Positions 1 to 5,579 of a stretch of 7,462 nt of DNA are shown here, piece after piece. The stretch's first letter is position 1. Each line of letters starts with the position of its first letter. Position numbers and translations under genes: made by a program. A model generated the notes under the pieces. It saw nothing but the letters and a program-made list of their open reading frames with translations, had not been told where the DNA came from and searched no databases. This DNA is from CAZLLV01 sp964560325 (GTDB lineage: Bacteria; Acidobacteriota; Thermoanaerobaculia; Multivoradales; DATKCC01), in assembly GCA_964560325.1 (NCBI GenBank), contig CAZLLV010000289.1, forward strand, positions 1-7,462. Direction: 5' to 3'.

Positions 1-195
1 GCCGAGGGCGAAGAAGGCGGCCGAGCGCTCGTCGATCACCGAGCAGTCGGCCACGTCCGGGTGGGCGGCGAGCGCTAGGACCAGCGGCGTCGAGCGGGAG
101 CCGGGGGCGATCACCGCGTGGCGCAGGCCGGCACGGGCGAGCTCGTCGGTCAGGGTTTTTGCCCAGACGCCGTTGGGGTGCACGGTCGGCCTCAC
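1..195 (-). CDS. menD: MenD, SEPHCHC synthase, N-terminal 65 residues (partial)
   Basis: This is the start of 2-succinyl-5-enolpyruvyl-6-hydroxy-3-cyclohexene-1-carboxylate synthase. The enzyme is thiamine-diphosphate dependent, cytoplasmic, and joins isochorismate to 2-oxoglutarate in menaquinone synthesis. The translated minus strand shows the family's N-terminal pyrimidine-domain signature: a VWAKTLTDELARAG helix (residues 10-23), APGSRSTPL (30-38), and IDERSAAFFALG (54-65). E56 of the DER motif matches the conserved glutamate that activates the cofactor in MenD enzymes. The start is GTG at 193-195. It overlaps the menF stop codon as GTGA, and no good Shine-Dalgarno precedes it, so initiation probably depends on coupling to menF translation. 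The gene runs off the left edge, so about nine tenths of the protein is missing. Family assignment is firm; the start is well supported by the overlap and by the usual N-terminal length. Confidence 0.92.
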   Translation of the reverse strand, partial: MRPTVHPNGVWAKTLTDELARAGLRHAVIAPGSRSTPLVLALAAHPDVADCSVIDERSAAFFALG

Positions 196-1769
196 GATCG
201 GCCGGGAGTGTCGCCGGCCGCCCGCTCCATCGCTCCCAGGACGGCGGCGAGCTTGAGCCGCGTCTCCGCGACCTCCACGTCGGGGTCGCTGGTGCGGACG
301 ATGCCGCCGCCGGCGAAGACCGCGGCGCTCTCCTCGTCGACCCGGCCCGAGCGGATCGCCACCGCCGAGTCGCCGGTGCCGTCCGGCGCGGCCCAGCCGA
401 CCACTCCGGCGTAGAGGCCGCGCGGGTGGCGCTCGAGCTTGCGGATCGCGCTGAGCGCCCGGTCGCGCGGCATGCCGCCGACGGCGGGCGTCGGGTGGAG
501 GGCGGCGACCGCGTCCAGCACGCCGCGCCCGGGGCGGAGCTCGCCGGAGATCGGCGTGTAGAGGTGCTGGACGGTGGCGAGCTTCTCGAGCACCGGCGCC
601 GGCCGCCGGTCGACCCGGTGGCAGAGCGGGCCGAGCGCCTCGGCGATCATGTCGCCCACGATCTCGTGCTCTTCGCGATCCTTGGCGCTCTCGAGCAGGC
701 GCCGGCCGAGCGCCTCGTCCTCCTCGGCGGTGGCACCGCGCGGCGCCGAGCCGGCGAGCGCCCCGGAGAGCACGCGGCGGGCGGCGCCGGCTGGCTGCCC
801 CTCGACGCGCGCGAGGCGCTCCGGGCTCGCCCCCAGGAAGACCGGCGCACCGGGCTCCGGGCGGACGGCGAAGAGGAAGCAGCCCGGGTGCTCGCGGCGC
901 AGCTCGCGCAGGATCGCCGCCGGCCGGAGCGGACGGTCGGGCCGCACCGTCACCGCGTGCGACAGCACCACCTTGGTCAGGCAGTCGACGTCGTGCTCCG
1001 GGTGGCTGTCGGAGCGGCGGCAGAGAGTATCGAGCGCCGCCACCACCTGCTCGCGGTAGTCCCGCTCGGCCCATTCGATCGACAGGTTGGCGACCGCGCC
1101 GGCGTCGGGCTCCCGCACACCGCCCAGGCCGAGCGCCGCGGCAGCCAGGCGGTCGAGCTCGGCGTCGAGCTCCGCGAGCCGGCGGGGCGGGCCGACGAGG
1201 AGGGCGTGCGAGCGCTCGGGCGCGCAGCGGACCAGGATCTCCGGCAGCCACGCTTCGACCGGCGCGTACCCCGGCCAGCCCTCGTCGCCGAAGGCGTGGC
1301 GCCGGCTCGCCGGGTCGAAGGCGACGGTGAAGAAGGCGCGGGGGGCCGGGTGACCGGCGGTGCCGGTCGCCTCGCCGCCCAGCGCCTCGGTCACCGCCGT
1401 CGCGATCGCCTGGCCGAAGCCGTCGAGCCGCCCGTCCGGCGGCGCCAGGCGGAGCGCCCGGCCGACGCCGATCCACCCCTCCTCACCGGACTCGGACGGC
1501 GCATGCCAGAGGAGGGCCGGGCGCTCCCGGGGGATCGCCGCGAGGAGCGCCAGCGGGTCGAGGCCGGGCAGCTCCCGCCGTCGGGTCGCGAGCTGCCGCC
1601 GAGCCGGCCCCGGCGCGCCGCCGGGTTCGTCGCCGACCCCGAGGTCGGCGGGCGGGGTGGCGGTCTCGGGAGAGGTCACGATGAGCGGTCTCGGATCGGG
1701 GGGATGGGCGTCGTGGGAGCGCATTCTACCCGCCCGCACGGCCGTGTCGGACAAACACTGAAATCTCAC
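192..1769 (-). CDS. menF: Isochorismate synthase MenF
   Basis: Converts chorismate to isochorismate, the entry step of menaquinone synthesis. The C-terminal half is a clear chorismate-binding domain. In order it shows TKVVLSHAV (265-273, with K266 as the expected catalytic lysine), FLGASPERL (311-319, E317 the expected general acid), LAGSAPRG (338-345), KDREEHEIV (363-371, an Mg-ligand region), HPTPAVGG (425-432), GLYAGVVGW (451-459), and SDPDVEVAETRLKL (494-507, second Mg-ligand region). The lysine in TKVVLS favours isochorismate synthase over anthranilate or aminodeoxychorismate synthase, and the adjacent menD settles the pathway. The N-terminal start is uncertain. The longest frame begins at GTG 1769 (525 residues, preceded by GGGGGG four bases upstream). 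ATG at 1724 and GTG at 1679 (495 residues) are alternatives, and the first 80 residues are Pro/Arg-rich and unconserved in look. A TAGAAT hexamer at 1728-1723 could be a -10 element, which would favour the 1679 start. Could instead be a siderophore-type EntC/DhbC, but no siderophore genes are seen. Confidence 0.95.
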   Translation of the reverse strand: MRFQCLSDTAVRAGRMRSHDAHPPDPRPLIVTSPETATPPADLGVGDEPGGAPGPARRQLATRRRELPGLDPLALLAAIPRERPALLWHAPSESGEEGWIGVGRALRLAPPDGRLDGFGQAIATAVTEALGGEATGTAGHPAPRAFFTVAFDPASRRHAFGDEGWPGYAPVEAWLPEILVRCAPERSHALLVGPPRRLAELDAELDRLAAAALGLGGVREPDAGAVANLSIEWAERDYREQVVAALDTLCRRSDSHPEHDVDCLTKVVLSHAVTVRPDRPLRPAAILRELRREHPGCFLFAVRPEPGAPVFLGASPERLARVEGQPAGAARRVLSGALAGSAPRGATAEEDEALGRRLLESAKDREEHEIVGDMIAEALGPLCHRVDRRPAPVLEKLATVQHLYTPISGELRPGRGVLDAVAALHPTPAVGGMPRDRALSAIRKLERHPRGLYAGVVGWAAPDGTGDSAVAIRSGRVDEESAAVFAGGGIVRTSDPDVEVAETRLKLAAVLGAMERAAGDTPGRS

Positions 1770-1847
1770 GTTTCCCCCCGATCGGCGTCCCCCCTCCGGC
1801 GCTCCCCCACACCTCGATCAGCACACTCTTCACGACGGATCGATCAG

Positions 1848-1853
1848 AAAGGA
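1848..1853 (+). promoter_or_regulatory. Ribosome binding site of the Asp-box protein
   Basis: AAAGGA lies six bases before the ATG at 1860 and picks this start out of a reading frame that stays open much further upstream, antisense to menF. The signal peptide directly after this ATG supports the choice. The 90 bases between the two divergent starts (1770-1859) must hold both promoters if menF starts at 1769. I see no convincing plus-strand -10/-35 pair there. Confidence 0.75.
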
Positions 1854-1859
1854 ATAGCG

Positions 1860-3647
1860 ATGTTTCGATTTGCGGCGGGGTCGCTGCTCCCCGTGTCTCT
1901 CCTGCTCCTCCTCCCGGCGCCGGCGCGGTCCGCCGAGCCGGTCTTCCCGCGGGAGCACGCGATCCTGCTCTCCGGCTCGGCCTACCGGGCGCTCTTCGGG
2001 CTTCCAGGGGACCCGGAGGGGGCGCCCGCGGAAGTCCTGCCGCCGCTCGCGCCCCCCGAAACGCCGGCGGCCGAGGGCTTGGGCGGGCCGCCACCGGCGG
2101 TCGGCCCGAACCTGCGGGTGAACGACCCGCAGCAGCCGTTCCCCGACGGGCTCCTCGGCCGGAGCGAGACGACCCTCGCCGGTGTCGCCGGCGGCCTGCG
2201 CCTAGTGGTCGGCTGGAACGACGCCGGGGGCTACTGCGGCCCGCCGTTCGACTTCGGCTGCCCCGATCCGGCGGTCCCCGGCTTGACCGGCTACGCCGTC
2301 TCGCACGACGGCGGGCGCACGTTCGACGACCGCGGAGCGCCGCCGCCCGGCACCCGGATCGGCTTCGGACCGGGCACCGCGGGCACGAGCGCCACCGGCC
2401 GCTTCGTGACCGCCGCCGATCCGTCGCTCGACGCCGCCGGCCTCGGCGCCCGGGAGGCGATCTACTACGCCAACGTCGGCTTCTTCGACGACTACGCCGC
2501 CAACTTCGTCGGCGTCACCCTCCACACCGGCCGCTTCGGGCCGGGCGGCTCGTTCGCGTGGGAGGAGCCGCTCCTCCTCCAGTCGCCCAACTTCCCGCGC
2601 GACACGCTCGACAAGGAGCACGTCGAGGCGGAGGGCTCTTCGGTCTGGGTCAGCGTGACCAACTTCGTCGAGGTCGCGGGCATCCCGGCCCGCGGGCTGG
2701 GGCAGATCGACCTCTTCTACTCGCACGACGAGGGCGCCACCTGGGGCCGGTCGATCGTGCAGCCGGACGAGACGATCTCCGCCACCGCCGGCCGCGGCAT
2801 CACGAACCAGGGCTCGGAGCCGGCCGTGGGGCCGGACGGCGAGGTCTACGTGGTCTGGCAGCGGGCGTTCCTGTCGCCCTTCTTCGGCCAGCTCGCGGCC
2901 GGGGTCTTCCCGCAGATCCGCTTCGCCCGCTCGCTCGACGGCGGCGCCACCTGGGAGCCGGCGGCGGCCGGGCCGCCCTCGACCGGCGTCAACCCGGCGG
3001 GCGAGCTCGTGACGCCGCTCTGCTCGGGCGACCTCTTTCCGCCTTCGGGCTACAGCCGCAACCGCAACAACACCTTCCCCCGGATCGCGGTCGATTCGCG
3101 GGGGCGGAATCGGGGGCGGATCTACGTGGTGTTCCAGGACTGCCGGATCGCCAACGGCGGCGTGATGCCGGCGGCGCCCGGGCCGGAGGACTTCGCGGGC
3201 GTCGACGTGGGGCACCCGGACACGGACGTCTACCTGGTGTTCTCGGACGACCGGGGGGCGAGCTGGAGCGAGCCGGTGCTGGTGGCCGGCGGCGGCGACG
3301 GGCTGCTCCAGTTCTGGCCGACCGTGTCGGTCGGGCCGTCCGGGGCGGTCGACGTGACCTGGTCGGAGAGCTTCGAGCCGGGCGGCACGCCGTTCCAGGG
3401 GGGCGGTGGCGGCACGTCGTTGGTCGATGTCTGGTGGGCGCGCTCGACGGACGGCGGCGAGAGCTTCGGGCCGCCGGTGCGGATCACCGAGGTGACGAGC
3501 GACTGGGGAGCGGCCGCGTCCGACCTGACGCCGAACTTCGGCGATTACAACGACGCGGTCACCTTCGGCCTGCGCCTCCTCACCACCTGGGCCGACGCCC
3601 GCTTCGGCGTACCGGACGTCTTCTTCGCGAAGGCGAAGGGGCACTGA
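1860..3647 (+). CDS. Secreted Asp-box (BNR) repeat protein, sialidase-like beta-propeller
   Basis: A 595-residue exported protein. Residues 1-25 form a signal peptide: basic start, a PVSLLLLLPA core, and cleavage after A22 or A25. Five Asp-box motifs (S-x-D-x-G-x-T/S-W/F) follow: SHDGGRTF (148), SHDEGATW (288), SLDGGATW (358), SDDRGASW (462) and STDGGESF (529). Several sit at the end of strands such as VYLVFSDD or IRFARSLD, as expected for hairpin turns of beta-propeller blades. The C-terminal GDYNDAVTFG...TTWADAR stretch (561-581) resembles the last blade of large bacterial exo-sialidase-like proteins. Four cysteines (126, 134, 388, 428) could form disulfides after export. Asp-boxes occur in sialidases and other glycosidases but also in non-enzymatic propellers. 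I do not see the FRIP arginine motif typical of true sialidases, so substrate and activity are unknown. The gene is monocistronic and ends five bases before the REP doublet. Confidence 0.9.
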   Translation: MFRFAAGSLLPVSLLLLLPAPARSAEPVFPREHAILLSGSAYRALFGLPGDPEGAPAEVLPPLAPPETPAAEGLGGPPPAVGPNLRVNDPQQPFPDGLLGRSETTLAGVAGGLRLVVGWNDAGGYCGPPFDFGCPDPAVPGLTGYAVSHDGGRTFDDRGAPPPGTRIGFGPGTAGTSATGRFVTAADPSLDAAGLGAREAIYYANVGFFDDYAANFVGVTLHTGRFGPGGSFAWEEPLLLQSPNFPRDTLDKEHVEAEGSSVWVSVTNFVEVAGIPARGLGQIDLFYSHDEGATWGRSIVQPDETISATAGRGITNQGSEPAVGPDGEVYVVWQRAFLSPFFGQLAAGVFPQIRFARSLDGGATWEPAAAGPPSTGVNPAGELVTPLCSGDLFPPSGYSRNRNNTFPRIAVDSRGRNRGRIYVVFQDCRIANGGVMPAAPGPEDFAGVDVGHPDTDVYLVFSDDRGASWSEPVLVAGGGDGLLQFWPTVSVGPSGAVDVTWSESFEPGGTPFQGGGGGTSLVDVWWARSTDGGESFGPPVRITEVTSDWGAAASDLTPNFGDYNDAVTFGLRLLTTWADARFGVPDVFFAKAKGH

Positions 3648-3651
3648 GAAG

Positions 3652-3735
3652 CGGGCGGAGACAAGGCTCCGCCCCTACAACCGGCAGTGGCCCTGGCAAC
3701 GGACGGGTGTAGGGGACGAGCCTTGTCTCGTCCCG
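3652..3735. repeat. REP doublet (REPIN-like): two inverted GTAG-headed hairpins
   Basis: Two 28-base arms (3652-3679 and 3708-3735) are inverted copies, 24 of 28 identical, separated by 28 bases. Each arm is itself a hairpin with an 8-bp perfect stem and 6-base loop: GGGCGGAG/CTCCGCCC around ACAAGG (3653-3674), and GGGACGAG/CTCGTCCC around CCTTGT (3713-3734). On the strand reading outward, each stem is preceded by GTAG (minus strand 3678-3675; plus strand 3709-3712). A GTAG-type tetranucleotide beside a short GC-rich palindrome is the known format of REP elements recognised by RAYT (TnpA-REP) transposases, and inverted pairs are called BIMEs or REPINs. The pair lies between convergent genes and may also block read-through in both directions, although no T-tract follows either stem. 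No RAYT gene is in the window. Repetition elsewhere in the genome is inferred from form, not seen. Confidence 0.75.
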
Positions 3736-3749
3736 TGGTGAGCCGGCCC

Positions 3750-5378
3750 CTACCGCTTCATGCGGGACCCTTGCTCCTCGGCCGAGAGGATCCAGCCCAC
3801 GATCTTGCCGGGCTGGATCTTCCGCTCCTCGTGCCAGAAGCTCCGGTTGCGCAGGTACCGGCTCGAGGTGTCGTCCGGCGGGATCGCCCCGACCTCCGCC
3901 TCGATGCGGTGGAAGCGCTCGACCCAGCGGCGGCAGTTGGCGGCGCGCAGGTCGACCCAGCCGTCGTGCGCCCAGGCGTCGATCTTCTCCGGCGTCACCG
4001 GCTCGTCCCGCGCCTCCTTCGGCACGATCACGTCCGGCCCGCGCACGAGCTCGCCCGAGTCGAGGAGGATCGGGATGCCGACCGCCACGATCTCGTTCGC
4101 CACCTCGGGCCGGTCGCGCACCAGGGCGTTCAGCCGCTCGCAGACGGCCTGCGGCGTCTCGGTGCGCACCGCCTCCATGGTGCCGAACTCCTCGCGCAGC
4201 AGGTGCGCCTCGAACAGGAGCTTCGAGTTGCGCGGCGGGCCGAGCATCTCGAAGGCGACGCTGTGGGTGCCGTGCTCGGCCTGGAGCTCGACCATCCGCT
4301 CGAGCGCCCAGTGCCGCATGAGGCCGGCCCGGTAGGTCGGCCCGAGCACCGCGTTGTCGAGCGCGTTCATGATGTCGTGGCCGGTGTTGCCGCCCTCGAT
4401 CTCGAGCACCGTGTAGTGGGCGATCTCCTCGGGCGTGACGAACTCCATCTGCTCGGCGGTGGTGAGCGCCGCGAACTCCTCGAGGCTGAAGATGCCGTTC
4501 TCGCCGGTGTCGATGTACGCCGCCTGGAGCGGCTCGTCGCGGAGCGGCGCCGCGCCTTCGTCGTGGCTGCTGAAGGTGCCGCCGACCGGCGCGGGCTTGG
4601 CGTCGACGAGCCGGATCGGCTTGCCCTTCCGCCGGATCGGCCCGTGCGCGATCTTCTTCCAGGCGATCGCTGCGGCCGGCTTGATCTCCTTGGTGATCGG
4701 CGCGCCCGGCGTCCGGGCCATCAGGAAGAGGAGCATCGACTGGGCGCCGGCCATGGCGCTCTTCGACAGCAGCACGCGGCTCGGCCGCTCCTCGGAGTGG
4801 GTGTACGGGATGTTGAGGCCCATGCCGCCGGTGCCGGTGGTGCCGATCTTGATGTAGACGCGGGTGGCGGCTTCGATCATGCCCTGGTAGAGGACCTGGA
4901 CGTGGCGGATCAGGCGCGGCACGTAGAGCGCCTCGAGCACCGCCTCCGCCTCGTCGCGCTCGCAGACGCCGGCCGCGAGCTGCTCGTAGAGCCTCGAGCC
5001 CCGTTGGTAGAGGTCGCGGTAGGCGATCGCGGTCGAGGTGTTGACGCAGTCGATCACCACGTGCGGGCGCGCCTCGGCGAGGATGCGGTAGAGGAGGAAG
5101 GTCGGCAGCTCCTCGGCCTGGAGCTGGCCGAGCTGCGAGCGGATCTCGTCCAGGCGCGAGCCGGCCTCGGCCAGGGCGAAGATGTCGCCGTGGGAGACGG
5201 CGATCTCGGCCCCGGGGTACTCCTTCAGGAGATCCCAGCGCGCCTCGTCGGACTCCTCGGCCCGCAGGCTGTGGATCTGCAGCCGCGCGGGCTTGCGGTC
5301 GAGGAGCTCGCGGCAGACGGCCATCCCGACCAGCCCGTAGCCGCCCAGGACGAGGATGTTCTTGTTCTCGATGTTCAC
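3750..5378 (-). CDS. SDR-like NAD(P)-binding protein with a long uncharacterised C-terminal region
   Basis: A 542-residue cytoplasmic protein with no signal peptide or membrane segment. The N-terminal part follows the extended/atypical short-chain dehydrogenase plan: NILVLGGYGLVGMAV (7-21, glycine motif GxxGxxG at G12/G15/G18), a GDI turn after strand 3 (64-66), HVVIDCVNTSTAIAY (106-120, strand 4), and YIKIGTTGTGGMG (175-187, strand 5). Next comes YTHSEERPSRVLLSKSAMAG (192-211), whose layout recalls the CapD/UDP-sugar dehydratase segment TDK..P...MGASK. K206 sits where the SDR lysine would be, but the partner four residues earlier is V202, not Tyr or Met. From about 220 onward, including GHDIMNALDNAV (333-344) and a conserved-looking RNRSFWHEERKIQPGKIVGWI (510-530), I recognise no domain. 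Reaction and substrate are unknown; sugar-nucleotide, lipid or polyketide-type redox would all be guesses. Start is GTG 5378 with a strong GGAGG upstream; stop TAG at 3752-3750. Monocistronic. Confidence 0.85.
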   Translation of the reverse strand: MNIENKNILVLGGYGLVGMAVCRELLDRKPARLQIHSLRAEESDEARWDLLKEYPGAEIAVSHGDIFALAEAGSRLDEIRSQLGQLQAEELPTFLLYRILAEARPHVVIDCVNTSTAIAYRDLYQRGSRLYEQLAAGVCERDEAEAVLEALYVPRLIRHVQVLYQGMIEAATRVYIKIGTTGTGGMGLNIPYTHSEERPSRVLLSKSAMAGAQSMLLFLMARTPGAPITKEIKPAAAIAWKKIAHGPIRRKGKPIRLVDAKPAPVGGTFSSHDEGAAPLRDEPLQAAYIDTGENGIFSLEEFAALTTAEQMEFVTPEEIAHYTVLEIEGGNTGHDIMNALDNAVLGPTYRAGLMRHWALERMVELQAEHGTHSVAFEMLGPPRNSKLLFEAHLLREEFGTMEAVRTETPQAVCERLNALVRDRPEVANEIVAVGIPILLDSGELVRGPDVIVPKEARDEPVTPEKIDAWAHDGWVDLRAANCRRWVERFHRIEAEVGAIPPDDTSSRYLRNRSFWHEERKIQPGKIVGWILSAEEQGSRMKR

Positions 5379-5384
5379 GATCGG

Positions 5385-5389
5385 CCTCC
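5385..5389 (-). promoter_or_regulatory. Ribosome binding site fixing the GTG start of the SDR-like gene
   Basis: On the minus strand GGAGG lies six bases before GTG 5378. It is a consensus Shine-Dalgarno at near-ideal spacing and selects this start over a longer overlapping frame. The Rossmann strand begins six codons later, as is usual for SDR proteins. Confidence 0.8.
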
Positions 5390-5476
5390 GACGGGGTCTG
5401 CTGACTGACTGCGCGGCGGCTCCCGGGGAGCGGCGCGGGGTCTTCGGGGGGTGGCGCCGGAACGTCCGGCGACCCG

Positions 5477-5482
5477 ATTCTA
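5477..5482 (-). promoter_or_regulatory. Possible -10 element upstream of the SDR-like gene
   Basis: The minus strand reads GCGGGTTAGAATCGG, with TAGAAT matching five of six bases of the TATAAT consensus in an otherwise very GC-rich 201-base divergent intergenic region (5379-5579). No good -35 lies 16-18 bases further upstream. The same hexamer in a very similar setting (GCGGGTAGAATGCG) lies upstream of or within the start of menF at 1728-1723. On the plus strand, TAAAGT at 5518-5523 is the only weak candidate for the amidohydrolase promoter. The rest of the region shows nothing recognisable. Confidence 0.3.
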
Positions 5483-5579
5483 ACCCGCTCCGCTCCCGGC
5501 TCCGACCCGGATCGCGGTAAAGTCGACGTTTCCCGCCGGCCTCTCACGCCGCGATCGACGAACGACCGAGGTACCCCGG

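Noticed and set aside
1815..1847. A direct repeat CGATCAG (1815-1821 and 1841-1847) in the menF/Asp-box divergent region as a possible operator.
   Set aside because: Seven bases, no palindromic partner and no regulator gene nearby; easily chance.
3097..3120. A near-tandem repeat CGGGGGCGGA twice within the Asp-box gene.
   Set aside because: It encodes RGRNRGR in frame and in a loop-like region; consistent with normal coding sequence.
2202..3644. A 480-codon minus-strand frame antisense to the Asp-box gene.
   Set aside because: The product is low-complexity Arg/Ala/Val/Gly without motifs, and the opposite strand has five clear Asp-boxes.
159..3647. A single 1162-codon plus-strand open frame running antisense to menF and into the Asp-box gene.
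   Set aside because: The part before 1860 is a mirror of menF codons in GC-rich DNA and gives an Arg/Ala/Gly-rich non-protein-like product. The real gene starts at ATG 1860, with a ribosome binding site and signal peptide.
3653..3734. Calling each hairpin a Rho-independent terminator.
   Set aside because: The stems are GC-rich but no run of T follows either of them, and the inverted-copy arrangement with GTAG tags fits a REP doublet better. A side role in ending transcription is possible.
5400..5411. CTGACTGACTG short tandem repeat upstream of the SDR-like gene.
   Set aside because: Under three units and no associated structure; not supportable as a regulatory or phase-variable repeat.
3580..5547. 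A 655-codon minus-strand frame and a 573-codon plus-strand frame (3687-5408) over the SDR-like gene.
   Set aside because: Both translate to Arg/Ala/Pro-rich shadow sequence. Only the 3750-5378 frame shows a Rossmann motif and a proper ribosome binding site.
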